In this document: piece after piece, positions 28,342-37,694 of the stretch | How positions within the stretch are numbered: the stretch's first letter is position 1 | Layout: the number at the start of each line of letters is the position of its first letter | Assembly: GCA_903883645.1 (NCBI GenBank) | Contig: CAISBR010000072.1 | Location: 1-64,000 of the forward strand | From: an uncultured Myxococcales bacterium | GTDB lineage: Bacteria; Myxococcota_A; UBA9042 | Length of the DNA stretch: 64,000 bases | Direction: 5' to 3' | Translations under genes and position numbers: made by a program | Notes under the pieces: model-generated | Database searches by the model: none | What the model saw: the letters and a program-made list of their open reading frames with translations, nothing else | Told to the model about the DNA's origin: nothing

Positions 28342-29718
28342 GTGGGCATCACCTTGGTCGAAAAAGGCGACAGGTCGCGACCGCGGCCCCATGCCAAGAC
28401 AGGGTTGGTGCTCGCCGGTGGCGCCATCTCGGGCGGTGCCTTCAAAATTGGCGGCCTGATCGCGCTGAACACCTACCTGGGCAACCGCTCCGTCGTCGAT
28501 TTCGACATCTACTTGGGCCTGTCGGCCGGCGCCTTCTTGGCGGCACCGCTAGCGGCGGGCATCGGGCCCGAAGAGCTGCTGAAGTCGATCGACGGCAACT
28601 CAAAGCGTATCGGTCAGTTTCGCCCCACCGATTTTTATCGCCCCAACTACGAAGAATTCTTGACGCGGCCGCTGCGGCTACTGCGCGACTCGTCGGTAGT
28701 GCTGCCGTCGTTCTGGCACTCCGTGGGCCACCATTTGCGGCATCATCGGCCAGAGTTGCTCAATGCTGTCCGCGACTTTATGCAGCAGCCCAGCGCCCGC
28801 ACCGCCGAAGCCGTGGTCGCGCCGCTCATCGAAGATACGGTACTGCGCACGGGCCTGGGCTCAGGTCGCAGCTACCTGCCGTCGGGCCTGTGCGACAACC
28901 GCGGCATCGAGCGCTTCATCCGCGAAAACCTGAAGGCCAACGGCGTACCCAACGACTTCAGGCTGATGCACTTAGAGCGCGGCAATTCGCTGTACATCGC
29001 CGCCACCCACCTCGACACCGGCGGCGATGTGCTGTTTGGCCACGACGCCGAGACCAGCGCCACCATCAGCGAGGCAGTGCAAGCTTCGACTGCGATTCCG
29101 GGCTTTTACAAGCCGCCCATGATCCGCGGTCAGCACTACCTCGACGGTGGCGTGCGGCGCACGGCCCACATGAGCCAGGCGGTCGATCGCGGCGCGCAGC
29201 TGCTTTTCGTGTATAACCCCTTTCGGCCATTTGTGAATTACCGCACCGATCAGCTCCTAAATGGCAAGGCCTCGCTGGCCGACATGGGCTTCACCACGGT
29301 CATCAACCAAGCCTTTCGCACGCTGCTGCACACGCGGCTGATGCTCGGCGTCGAAAAGCTGCAAGTGAATCCCGACTTCCATGGCGACGTCATCGTGCTT
29401 GAACCCAGCGAGACCGACGTCAAGTTCTTCAATACGAACCCGCTGAATTTCTGGCAGCGCGCCGAATCGGCCCTGCACGGCTACCTGAGCGCGACCGAGG
29501 CGCTCGAGCGCTATCACGATCGTCTCAAAATTATTCTCGATAGTTATGGCATCAAGACCGACATCGGCCGCCTGCGCGAGCGTGTGGAGCGCATCCGCCG
29601 CAGCGACTACGATAGCCGCGCCATCATGAAGGAATTGAGCCGCGAGGTGCACGTGGCGCCCAGTGACCGCAAGCGCGAGATGGCGCCGAACTTGCGGGTT
29701 GTGCGCGGCGCCGGCTGA
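28342..29718 (+). CDS. Patatin-like phospholipase
   Basis: 458 aa from GTG 28342, which has GGAGG 5 nt upstream; ATG 28303 is in frame but lacks such a site. The oxyanion loop GGAISGG is at residues 26-32, the nucleophile Ser61 in GLSAG, and the catalytic Asp is in YLDGGVRRTAH. The C-terminal 180 residues are helical with basic and acidic patches. No signal peptide. Patatins hydrolyse acyl chains of phospholipids; target unknown. It ends in the convergent gap that holds the palindrome at 29734. Confidence 0.85.
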   Translation: MGITLVEKGDRSRPRPHAKTGLVLAGGAISGGAFKIGGLIALNTYLGNRSVVDFDIYLGLSAGAFLAAPLAAGIGPEELLKSIDGNSKRIGQFRPTDFYRPNYEEFLTRPLRLLRDSSVVLPSFWHSVGHHLRHHRPELLNAVRDFMQQPSARTAEAVVAPLIEDTVLRTGLGSGRSYLPSGLCDNRGIERFIRENLKANGVPNDFRLMHLERGNSLYIAATHLDTGGDVLFGHDAETSATISEAVQASTAIPGFYKPPMIRGQHYLDGGVRRTAHMSQAVDRGAQLLFVYNPFRPFVNYRTDQLLNGKASLADMGFTTVINQAFRTLLHTRLMLGVEKLQVNPDFHGDVIVLEPSETDVKFFNTNPLNFWQRAESALHGYLSATEALERYHDRLKIILDSYGIKTDIGRLRERVERIRRSDYDSRAIMKELSREVHVAPSDRKREMAPNLRVVRGAG

Positions 29719-29733
29719 GATCCTGAGCCAAGC

Positions 29734-29748
29734 TAATCACCGTGATTA
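29734..29748. other. Palindrome between convergent genes
   Basis: TAATCAC-C-GTGATTA is a 7+7 bp palindrome in the 54-bp gap between the patatin and M48 protease stops. It is A/T-richer than its surroundings. It may be a protein-binding site or part of a terminator; no T-run follows. Confidence 0.35.
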
Positions 29749-29772
29749 CAACAATGAATGACCCTCAGTTCG

Positions 29773-30603
29773 CTAGGGTACGGCCAGTGGCGCCATGCTC
29801 GCGGCAAACCGCTCACGCAGATCGACACCGCGCTCCGCCCCCAGCGACGTGACCACCGCGCCAAGGCGCTTGACCCGCTCGGTGGTGTCGGGGTGCGTCG
29901 CAAAGAAGTGGCTAGACTTGTTGGGTTTTTCGCCCATACGCCGCAAGAACGCCTGCAGACCTGTCGAGCGCCAGCCCACTCGGGTTGCGACCTGGGTGCC
30001 CAAGCGATCGGCCTCGAACTCGTCGTCGGCAGGCAGGCCATGAGCCAGGTAATCGCTAAGGAATTTGTCTAGAATCCCCTTGAACACCTCGCCCGTTGCG
30101 CCGCCCGTCGGCACGCCTTCGACCGCCGCCGCGGCACTTTTCAGGTTTTGCAGAATACGGGTGGCGTGCCCGGCCGCGATGTGGCCGACCTCGTGCGCCA
30201 AGATGGCGGCGAGCTCTGCTTCGCTTTGGCAGGCCTTCAGCGCGCCACGGGTGACGAACACATAGCCGCCCGGCGCCGACAGCGCATTGACGTCGTCGCT
30301 CGCCAAAATCGCAAAGTGATACGCCAGATTCGGACGCGTCGAGTGCATCGCCACGCCCTGGCCAACCAGGTTGACGTACTCGTTCCACGCCGTGTTGGGC
30401 TCGATGCCGCCGTAGTTTTGGACGATCATGACCGCCACGGCGCCGCCAAACGAGGCTTCTTCTTCAGGACCGACAGGCAGTTGCGCCCCGCCGGCCCGCA
30501 GCAAGGCCGACGTGTCGATGTTGAACGGCAGCGTGCCGCAGCCCGAGCTAACAAGCGTCAGGCAAATGCTTAAGAACACTATATAAACGCCGATTTTGCT
30601 CAC
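29773..30603 (-). CDS. M48-family metalloprotease lipoprotein
   Basis: 276 aa from GTG 30603, which overlaps the TGA of the upstream gene as GTGA. Lipobox LVSSGC puts the lipidated Cys at 22. The zinc motif HEVGH is at 137-141, with the third ligand in DDEFEADRLG. NALSAPGGYVFVTRGAL and ATHPDTTERV are typical of LoiP/BepA-like periplasmic proteases that act in outer-membrane quality control. Coupled to the SH3-domain gene, so the two exported proteins probably act together. Confidence 0.9.
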   Translation of the reverse strand: MSKIGVYIVFLSICLTLVSSGCGTLPFNIDTSALLRAGGAQLPVGPEEEASFGGAVAVMIVQNYGGIEPNTAWNEYVNLVGQGVAMHSTRPNLAYHFAILASDDVNALSAPGGYVFVTRGALKACQSEAELAAILAHEVGHIAAGHATRILQNLKSAAAAVEGVPTGGATGEVFKGILDKFLSDYLAHGLPADDEFEADRLGTQVATRVGWRSTGLQAFLRRMGEKPNKSSHFFATHPDTTERVKRLGAVVTSLGAERGVDLRERFAASMAPLAVP

Positions 30604-31217
30604 TTTAACCCCCGCGTGCGCCACTGCGCGGCAGGGTAGAACACAGGGGTCGCCAAGCTCGTCGCCACTTGGGGTTGCAGCAGACAAGCCGACTGCAAGT
30701 ACTGGTATTCGCCCAAGCGGCCCGTCTTCAAGAAAGCGTCTAACTGGTCGTCGCGGACCACAAACGCTTCCATCTGCTTGACTGCTGCAATCGCGGTGGC
30801 GGCATCCGCCTTGCCCGCCGCATAGGTCTCGGCCTCGCTCGACAGCCCGCGCGCGCCCGCCGTGTACGACACCCCGCCAGTGCCGGCCCGCGCCGCCTCG
30901 CCCAACCCTTCGGCGGTTTGATTGCGCGACGGCAGGTTGTCGGCGAGCCACTGCTTCGCTACAAAACCCGCGACCTTGGCAGTCGTAATCACCTGGGCAA
31001 ACGAGCCGTCGTCGGCGCGCACCGTCACCGCTTCGCCGTAGGCCAGCTTGACCACTTCTTTGCTCGCCGAGGTCTTGCCATCGCGCAATTTGGCATACCG
31101 CGTGTTGACATACATGGTCTTGTCAGCCAGCGCCGGCAACGCCAGCAGCGCGGTGGCCAAGGTCGTGGCCCACGTTGCCCAACGGGCCGCGCGTTGTATC
31201 CGCAAAGGTCGCAACAT
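30600..31217 (-). CDS. Exported SH3-like domain protein
   Basis: 205 aa from ATG 31217 (GGAGA upstream). The signal peptide ends near LPALA (about residue 30). The mature protein opens with a bacterial SH3 module (MYVNTRYAKLRDG to GFVAKQWLAD), often used to bind cell-wall peptides. The rest is helical with AAGKADAATAIAAVKQMEAF. Its stop overlaps the M48 protease start. It lies 59 bp after a CHASE2 cyclase gene. Confidence 0.75.
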   Translation of the reverse strand: MLRPLRIQRAARWATWATTLATALLALPALADKTMYVNTRYAKLRDGKTSASKEVVKLAYGEAVTVRADDGSFAQVITTAKVAGFVAKQWLADNLPSRNQTAEGLGEAARAGTGGVSYTAGARGLSSEAETYAAGKADAATAIAAVKQMEAFVVRDDQLDAFLKTGRLGEYQYLQSACLLQPQVATSLATPVFYPAAQWRTRGLK

Positions 31218-31276
31218 CGGTTCTCTCCAAGAAAGGCTGAATCCTAGGTCGGCCATCGCCAGGCCGCAAGCCGCAG

Positions 31277-33367
31277 CTATTTGCTCGTCATGGCAAACAC
31301 GCCGTCCCAATCGGCGGGCAGCGACGCCTGGCGCAGGGGCTCGATCCGCGCCAGCAAGGTGGTCGCCGGCCCGTCGCCCGCAGCGGCCAAGGGTTGCCAC
31401 AGCGCCAACGCCTCGCTCCACTGCTGGGCCCGGTAGGCCTGCAGACCGCGCGACCAGGTCTCAACCAGTTGCAATTGCTTATCTGTTGCCGTCGAGCGCT
31501 CGCCGATCAGCTCGTAAACCCGCACCGCCACGTGCTTACCCTTGACCTGCACCGCATCGAGCTCGCGCACCAGCAGCTGGTCGCTCACCCTATGGGCCAC
31601 CGCCTCTGAGACAAGGATCGGCACGCCATAATGCCCCGCCGTGCTCTCGAGCCGCGCCGCCAGGTTCACGGTATCGCCAATCATCGTGTAATCAAAGCGC
31701 TTCTGCGAGCCCATATTGCCCACCAGCGCCATACCCGTGTTCAGGCCGATGCGCACATGCAGCTCGGGCAGCCCGCGCGCTTGCCACAGCGGCCGCTGTT
31801 TCGCGAGCATCTGCTGGCAGCGAATCGCCGCGCGCGCCGCCTGCAACGGATGATTCTGCAACGGCAACGGCGCACCAAACATCGCCACCACCGCATCGCC
31901 GATGTACTTGTCGATGGTGCCACCTTGCTCGAGCAGCAGGTCGGTCATCCCACCCAGGCACTCGTTGAGCAGCGCCACCAGCTCCGCCGGATCAAGGCTT
32001 TCGCTAATGGTAGTAAACCCGCGAATATCCGAGAAAAACGCGGTAATCTCGCGGCGCGTGCCACCCAGCTTCAGCGTCTGCGGATTGCGCACCAGCTCTT
32101 CGATAACGGTCGGCGCCAAGTAGTGGGCAAAGGCGTGGCGAATCGTGCGGCGCTCGCGGCCGACCCAGCGGTACTGCATGACCGAACCCGCGGCAAATGC
32201 GAGTAAACCGGCCAGCAAAGGCGCCAGCAAAGGCAGCCACAGCCCGGCGTGTCGATAACCCAGCCCCGCCGCCAGCAGATACGCCGCCAGCCACCCCAGC
32301 GCCACCAGCAGCTGCGTGCGCGCGCCATCGAGCGCCACGACCGAAGCCGCGATCGCCATCGCCAGCAGCACCGTCGCCAAAATCGCAAACCACACGGGCA
32401 CTTCGCGCTGCCCTAGGCCACTGCGCAGGGCCTCGTACAGGGCCGTGTGCACCAGCACGCCGGGCGCACCCTCGGCCACGGGTGTAACGCGAAATTCGTA
32501 TGTACCGGCTGCAGTTCCGGCCACGAACACCACCTTGTCGCGCACCCGCGCCGCATCGAAGGGGTCGGCCAAGCCCTGTTGCCGCGCCAGACCACCGGCA
32601 TACACAGCTTTTACCGGAATAATCGGCAGTTCGTTACCCTTATGCCGCCAACTCAGCAGCACCCTCCCGTCGCTATCGAGCGGCAGTTGCTGGCCCGCCA
32701 AGTGCAGCGCGCCGTCGTGCACCGTGGGCGTCGCCCCTGTCGCCAGCATCGCCGCCGCCACACCTAGCGAGGTAAATGCCTGCTTATCCGTTAGTTGCCA
32801 CAAGGGTGTCGTCTTGCGGATCACGCCGTCGGGGTCGGGCTCCATGTCGACCAGGCCGCCCGTCGTCGCCGCCGCAAGCACAGGCGCCACGGGCACAATC
32901 GGCAAACACGACCGCAGCGGGCCTTGCGCAGCGTTCGGCACACTCCACGACGGCAGCAGCGCGGGGCCATCGCCCATGCAGTGCCAGCCCACCGCCGTCT
33001 TGCCCGTAGCGCGCAGACACTGCGCAAACCCTTCGTCGTACTCGGTTTCTTCGACAAACTGAAAATCAAACACCACCGCCCGCGCGCCACAGGCCTGCAG
33101 CTCGGCCAGCAGCGGACACCAGGCATCGCGCGGAATGGGCCACGGAATATGCTGGTCGCGGTTGAGCCAGCGCAGACTCGCTTCGTCGAGCGCCAGCACC
33201 ACCGCATCGCTGGGTGGCCGCTCGGGCGACAGCAGCCGCACCCGCCAATCCCAGCTGCGCGCTTCAAGGTCGCTGCCCAGCCGCGTCGCACTCGCCGCCC
33301 ATGCCAATAGCCCAGCCAGCACCCCGATCATGGCCGCAGTGGCCCACGTGGTGCTGCGACTGGCCAT
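31277..33367 (-). CDS. CHASE2-domain adenylate/guanylate cyclase
   Basis: 696 aa from ATG 33367 (AAGGGG upstream); TTG 33409 is an alternative. Order: N-terminal membrane helix, extracytoplasmic CHASE2 sensor (about 20-310), a cluster of membrane helices (about 320-400), then a class III cyclase domain. The cyclase carries both metal Asp motifs (FFSDIRGFT and KYIGDAVVAMFG) and the Asn/Arg pair in VNLAARLES, so it should be active. The tail is TPR-like and ends LPADWDGVFAMTSK. It makes a cyclic nucleotide in response to a periplasmic signal. A paralog lies at 57423-59723. Confidence 0.9.
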   Translation of the reverse strand: MASRSTTWATAAMIGVLAGLLAWAASATRLGSDLEARSWDWRVRLLSPERPPSDAVVLALDEASLRWLNRDQHIPWPIPRDAWCPLLAELQACGARAVVFDFQFVEETEYDEGFAQCLRATGKTAVGWHCMGDGPALLPSWSVPNAAQGPLRSCLPIVPVAPVLAAATTGGLVDMEPDPDGVIRKTTPLWQLTDKQAFTSLGVAAAMLATGATPTVHDGALHLAGQQLPLDSDGRVLLSWRHKGNELPIIPVKAVYAGGLARQQGLADPFDAARVRDKVVFVAGTAAGTYEFRVTPVAEGAPGVLVHTALYEALRSGLGQREVPVWFAILATVLLAMAIAASVVALDGARTQLLVALGWLAAYLLAAGLGYRHAGLWLPLLAPLLAGLLAFAAGSVMQYRWVGRERRTIRHAFAHYLAPTVIEELVRNPQTLKLGGTRREITAFFSDIRGFTTISESLDPAELVALLNECLGGMTDLLLEQGGTIDKYIGDAVVAMFGAPLPLQNHPLQAARAAIRCQQMLAKQRPLWQARGLPELHVRIGLNTGMALVGNMGSQKRFDYTMIGDTVNLAARLESTAGHYGVPILVSEAVAHRVSDQLLVRELDAVQVKGKHVAVRVYELIGERSTATDKQLQLVETWSRGLQAYRAQQWSEALALWQPLAAAGDGPATTLLARIEPLRQASLPADWDGVFAMTSK

Positions 33368-33430
33368 TGTGCCCCTTGGCGCGAGCGGCGGCGCTGGCGG
33401 TGTGCGCAAAAGCGCTTTATTTAGCCTGAT

Positions 33431-33760
33431 TTACTTAACGTTCGCCGGACCCTTGGCCTTCAGGCAGTCCGACATGTACTTCTTCTGCTCGGGGCCCTTT
33501 AGACCCTTCTCTTTGCCGGCCTTGGCGCAAGCGCCCATCGCCTCTTTGGGCGGCAGTTCTTTCTTGTCGCCCGTCGCCGCAGCCGGCGCAGCAGCCTTCA
33601 GGCACTCCGACATGAACTTCTTGCGCTCGTCGCCCTTCAGGGCCTTGTCGCCCGCCTGCTTGTTGCAATCCTTCATCTTATCTTGCTGTGCACCGGCAAA
33701 GGCGGCGCCGGCCGAAAGCGACAGGGTGGCGATGATAGCGGCAGAGAGAAGCTTCTTCAT
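33431..33760 (-). CDS. PsiF-repeat protein
   Basis: 109 aa. A signal peptide ends at about residue 22 (AGAAFA). Two PsiF repeats follow, each with the Cys-xx-x Lys/Ala pattern: MKDCNKQAGDKALKGDERK and MGACAKAGKEKGLKGPEQKK, both ending in a Lys-x-x-MS(D/E)CLK unit. PsiF in E. coli is phosphate-starvation-inducible with unknown function. No Pho box was identified. ATG 33760 follows a GAGGA-like site. Confidence 0.85.
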   Translation of the reverse strand: MKKLLSAAIIATLSLSAGAAFAGAQQDKMKDCNKQAGDKALKGDERKKFMSECLKAAAPAAATGDKKELPPKEAMGACAKAGKEKGLKGPEQKKYMSDCLKAKGPANVK

Positions 33761-34091
33761 GGATTTTCCTCGCGATTCGTAGTCAGTTACATGGGTGGCG
33801 AACTCGGGTGGACCCCACTTGGGATCGCGCTAGAGCGAGCGTGCCATCGTGGGAGTGTAACGCAGCGAACCACCTATGCAAGCGCGCCCGACTGCGCTAG
33901 CGTGGCGAGCCAGCGTGTGGCTGCTGACCGGGTTGCCGCTGCTGCTTACGGGCCGGTTGCCGGTGCGCTGGGCCAACTCGCCGAACGACCTGCTGCGGCA
34001 GATGGTGATGCGCGCCAAGACCGTGGCGGCCTGGGGGCTGCTCGCCGGTCCGCAAACGCGGGTCGCTATGAATATTCGCTAGATTTGGTGG
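33761..34091. other. 331-bp gap with one doubtful small ORF
   Basis: No recognisable gene is seen. A 68-codon plus-strand ORF at 33876-34082 has gene-like codon use and one hydrophobic segment (WLLTGLPLLLTG). It lacks a ribosome site and could be a small membrane protein or chance. Confidence 0.35.
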
Positions 34092-35567
34092 CTACTTAGG
34101 CAGCAGCGCCTGGAACACATCGTGCTCACAGCGGGTCGACGCGCCGGCCATGGTCGTGCGCAGGCGATCGCCGAACTCGGGCTCGCGGGGCACCGACTCG
34201 TCGATAAAACTGAGCAATTCTTCTGCCGGGATGCCACGGCTGCACACGGCGCCCACAAGGTTGCCCAGGCAGCGGCGACCGTGGGGCAGCGACACCACCA
34301 TCGCCATCAGCTCGTGCGAGGCATAGTTCGACACGGCGGCTGCCAGCATGTCGCAGTCGTTGTTCTTGTCGGTCAGCCAGCGCGCCAGCGCCAAGTCGAC
34401 AATGGTGCGGTTCTTAAACGCCCAGAAACCCTCAGCAAAGCTTTGGTGCACGAGCGGCGACGACAGCAGGGCTCCGCAAGCCCCCTCGGGCGACCCCGTA
34501 GCCGGCCGCGCCGCCGCCACGCAGCGCTCAAGCGTGATCTGCATGTCGGGGTCGTTCGTCTCGACCGCGCCCGCCAGCACGAGCCGGTCGATCCAGCTCA
34601 TCCCCGACTCGGTGTTGGCCACCACGGGCGCGACGCGGTGACCGATCCACGTGCTCCACAGCTCGGCGCGGGTGGGGTGGGCGCCAAACGGCTCCATGCC
34701 GCGCGCCGCGTCTTCGGCCAAGTCGGCGACCATCTCGGCGTCGCGCCAAGTGGCCATGTGCACGTAGCGGCAGGTGTCGACGCCGCCGCGCTTGCGGTCT
34801 AAGCTAGTGAGCGTAAGCCACTTTTTCGCAGCCTCGAGCTCAGCGGGCTCTTTGAAGCGCCGCACCAGCACGCCGTCGGCCTGGGCGCAGTCGAGCTCGG
34901 CCACGCGCGCGGTCGCATTCGGTTTCAAGCCGTCGCGCCCCAAGTTAAAGCCCGGCCGCTCAAAACGCACCATGTGCGGCCGCGCCACACCGCTGCGGGC
35001 CAGCCACTCCATGTCGCGGCGCAGGCGGATTTGATCGCGCGGACTCAGCTCGTCGCCACCGTCAAGGATCAGAATCCAGTCGGGCCCCAGCGCATCTTGC
35101 AGTTGCCGGCCAGGGTCGTCGCCGGGCGGCAGGCCCACCGCTTCGAGCAAGACCGCCGCGATCGACGGCAGTTTGGCCGTGGCCGTAGCAAAATGCGGCG
35201 CCAGATCCAGCTCGCAATCGACCCGAATCGTCAGCGCCTTGCTGCAGATCTTGCTTTGCACCGAGTCGGCCAGCCGACTTTTGCCCGAGCCACCGCGCCC
35301 CAAAATCCAGAGTTCTTGGCCCGGCTCGCTGGCCAAAATCTTGACGGCTAGCTGATCTTCGCTAACCATTTCAGCAGCTTCGCCCTGCTGCCACGCCATC
35401 TGAATCGGCACATGGCGGCCCGCGGCGACCTTGCTTTGGAAGCCTCGCGTAAGACGGTCGCAGCTATAGACCAGCTTTTCGGGGATGGGTGCAGGCGCGC
35501 GCTGGGCACCGCTGCACGCCGCCACCGTCAAGGCCAAACCAACTACAAAAAGGGAGATCCGCTTCAT
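34092..35567 (-). CDS. Lipoprotein with NACHT-type P-loop NTPase core
   Basis: 491 aa from ATG 35567. The N-terminus is a lipoprotein signal (lipobox VAACSG, Cys18). Walker A GRGGSGKS is at 90-97, and the Walker B variant WILILDGGDE at 164-173 has the D-G-x-D-E pattern of NACHT/STAND ATPases. After it come an arginine-finger-like region and a helical C-terminal half with many paired Cys (CRYVHMATW, CGALL, CLGNLVGAVC). An exported lipoprotein with a nucleotide-binding core is unusual because ATP is not thought to be available in the periplasm. Either the signal is a plain membrane anchor that leaves the core in the cytoplasm, or the protein binds another nucleotide. It is transcribed alone. 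Function unknown. Confidence 0.7.
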   Translation of the reverse strand: MKRISLFVVGLALTVAACSGAQRAPAPIPEKLVYSCDRLTRGFQSKVAAGRHVPIQMAWQQGEAAEMVSEDQLAVKILASEPGQELWILGRGGSGKSRLADSVQSKICSKALTIRVDCELDLAPHFATATAKLPSIAAVLLEAVGLPPGDDPGRQLQDALGPDWILILDGGDELSPRDQIRLRRDMEWLARSGVARPHMVRFERPGFNLGRDGLKPNATARVAELDCAQADGVLVRRFKEPAELEAAKKWLTLTSLDRKRGGVDTCRYVHMATWRDAEMVADLAEDAARGMEPFGAHPTRAELWSTWIGHRVAPVVANTESGMSWIDRLVLAGAVETNDPDMQITLERCVAAARPATGSPEGACGALLSSPLVHQSFAEGFWAFKNRTIVDLALARWLTDKNNDCDMLAAAVSNYASHELMAMVVSLPHGRRCLGNLVGAVCSRGIPAEELLSFIDESVPREPEFGDRLRTTMAGASTRCEHDVFQALLPK

Positions 35568-35733
35568 GGGGCTAGGGTAGCAGCGCACCCCACCCTACAC
35601 AAGACCGAGCGGCCGCGCGGTTGCCGTCTGCAGCGAGCGTGCGTATGCTGAGAAGGTGTGCCCAGGTTGCGCCGCCGGCGATGCTGCGGAGTTGCCGCGA
35701 AAAATCGGTTCTCGATCCAGGAGTTTGCAGCCC

Positions 35734-37671
35734 ATGCCCAGCGCCAAAAGCCCCACGCTTGCCGGTCGCCGCCTCTGGACCCTTGCCTTAGCCGGCTGCC
35801 TGCTGGGCCTCGGCTTGGCGACGGGCTGCAGTTCTGAGACAACCCAAGGTACCGTCGTAAAAACCGACACCGGCCTTTTCGGCAACGGCGACACCGCCAT
35901 CGGCGAAGAAGTGGCCGTGTTCCCCGGCGGCGACGCCATCGCCAGCGACGGTCAAGTCAGCGACATCGCGATTGCACCTGGCGAATTCGGCTACAAGTGC
36001 GCGCTGAACAACGAGTGCAACAGCGGCCTCTGCGTCGACAGCCCCGACGGCAAGATCTGTACGAAATACTGTACCGAGGCGTGCCCCAAGGGCTTTGCGT
36101 GCATCGAAGAGGTCATCCCCGGCACCACCGACAAGGGCTACTACTGCTCGCCCAAATTCAAGTATGTCTGCGACCCGTGCGGGGGCAACGACAGCTGCAA
36201 CGACCAGGGGCAAGCCGGCGCCATCTGCCTGAAGCTGAAGACCAATGCCGGCAACCTGGGCGGGTTTTGCGGCGCCAAGTGCAACCCGCAAAATCCCGAT
36301 TGCCCAGGCGGCTTTGACTGCCAGTCGTGGACCGACGAAGAGACTGGCTTGTCGACCTACCAATGCATGCGCGTAGACGGGGCGGACTGCAACTGCTCGG
36401 GCCACGCCCAACAATTGGGATTAAAGACCGAGTGTTCGCGCAAGAACGTGTACGGCTCGTGCAACGGCTGGCGGCAATGCACCGAAACGGGGCTGTCGGC
36501 CTGCACTGCCAAAGCCGCCAAGCCCGAGGAATGCAACGGCGTCGACGACGACTGCAACGGCAAGACCGACGACTTTCAGGCCGGCGCCAGCTGCGATATC
36601 AAGAATGAATTCGGCACGTGCAAGGGCCAAGTCAAAGAGTGCGTCGACGGCAATCCAGTGTGTGAGGGCAAGCCGGCCGCGCCCGAAGCGTGCAACGGCG
36701 TCGACGACAACTGCGACGGCAAGACTGACGAAGGCCTGTGCGAAGACGGCGACCCGTGCACCAGCGACAAGTGCAACACGGACGGCTCGTGCCAGCACAT
36801 CCAGCTTGGCGGCCTGCCCTGCGACGACGGGTCAATCTGCACAGCGGTAGATAAGTGCGTGTCGGGCAAGTGCTTTGGCGGCGGCGAGCTCGACTGCGAC
36901 GACAAAGATGCTTGCACCAGCGACTCGTGCAACCCCATCGACGGCTGCCAGCACAAGCCCGCGTCGGACGCCGTGTGCCCCGACGACGGCATCGAGTGCA
37001 CGCAAGACCTGTGCAAAGACGGCAAGTGCCAGCACCCACAGGCCAGCGACGGCACCAAGTGCAGCGAAGATGGCAAGCCCTGCACCGCCGACATCTGCCA
37101 GACCGGCAAGTGCCAACACCCCATCCAAGAGGGCAACCCCTGCGTCGACGACGGCAAGGCGTGCACCAGCGATCTGTGCGTCGCGGGCGTCTGCCAGCAC
37201 ACGCCAGCCAGCGGAATCCCGTGTGACGACGGCAAGATCTGCACCGAGGGCGATGTGTGCCTATCGGGCGCGTGCAAGGCCGGCAAGCTGAACTTGTGCG
37301 ACGACGGCCAGCCATGCACCAAAGACGCGTGCATCGAAGGCGCCGGCTGCAGCCACGATCCGCAGGGCGCCAATGGCTACTCGTGCACCGCGGCCTCGGC
37401 CGACTGCCCCGCCGGCCAATGCGTAGGCGGCACCTGCCTGTCGGTACCCAGCAAGCTGTGTTTTTACGAGTATGATCCAGGCATTTGCGGCGACCCCGTG
37501 CAACTGCCCGGCTACTGCGCCTCGAGCGGCAAGTGCACGCCCGACAAGAACGCCGCGCAACAGGCACAAAACAAGGTCACCTGCACCATTCCGTGCAAGT
37601 CGGTGTGCGTCGCCTGCAGCCTAGGCGGCATTCCGCTCCAGCTCTGCCTCGACGGGCTGTTCGGTTTCTGA
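35734..37671 (+). CDS. Cys-rich lipoprotein with MopE-like metal-binding motifs
   Basis: 645 aa. Lipobox LATGC places the lipidated Cys at 32. After a spacer, one Cys-rich EGF-like block leads to two MopE-type motifs, CNGVDDDCNGKTDD and CNGVDDNCDGKTDE, known as putative Ca/Cu-binding motifs. A run of repeats of the form CDDGxxCTxDxCxxGxC fills residues 350-590. The sequence is Asp/Cys/Gly-rich, expected for a disulfide-stabilised surface protein. ATG 35734 has AGGAG 10 nt upstream. 23 bp separate it from the M3 peptidase gene. Surface exposure is inferred. Confidence 0.8.
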   Translation: MPSAKSPTLAGRRLWTLALAGCLLGLGLATGCSSETTQGTVVKTDTGLFGNGDTAIGEEVAVFPGGDAIASDGQVSDIAIAPGEFGYKCALNNECNSGLCVDSPDGKICTKYCTEACPKGFACIEEVIPGTTDKGYYCSPKFKYVCDPCGGNDSCNDQGQAGAICLKLKTNAGNLGGFCGAKCNPQNPDCPGGFDCQSWTDEETGLSTYQCMRVDGADCNCSGHAQQLGLKTECSRKNVYGSCNGWRQCTETGLSACTAKAAKPEECNGVDDDCNGKTDDFQAGASCDIKNEFGTCKGQVKECVDGNPVCEGKPAAPEACNGVDDNCDGKTDEGLCEDGDPCTSDKCNTDGSCQHIQLGGLPCDDGSICTAVDKCVSGKCFGGGELDCDDKDACTSDSCNPIDGCQHKPASDAVCPDDGIECTQDLCKDGKCQHPQASDGTKCSEDGKPCTADICQTGKCQHPIQEGNPCVDDGKACTSDLCVAGVCQHTPASGIPCDDGKICTEGDVCLSGACKAGKLNLCDDGQPCTKDACIEGAGCSHDPQGANGYSCTAASADCPAGQCVGGTCLSVPSKLCFYEYDPGICGDPVQLPGYCASSGKCTPDKNAAQQAQNKVTCTIPCKSVCVACSLGGIPLQLCLDGLFGF

Positions 37672-37694
37672 TCTAAATTCACCTGGAGTTTCAA

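Noticed and set aside
33876-34082. 68-aa plus-strand gene
   Set aside because: It has plausible codon use but no ribosome site and no recognisable family; kept only as a note on the gap.
36576-37567. Long minus-strand ORFs opposite the MopE-like gene
   Set aside because: They are antisense to the Cys-rich repeats, have repetitive His/Ser/Pro or Arg composition and no ribosome site.
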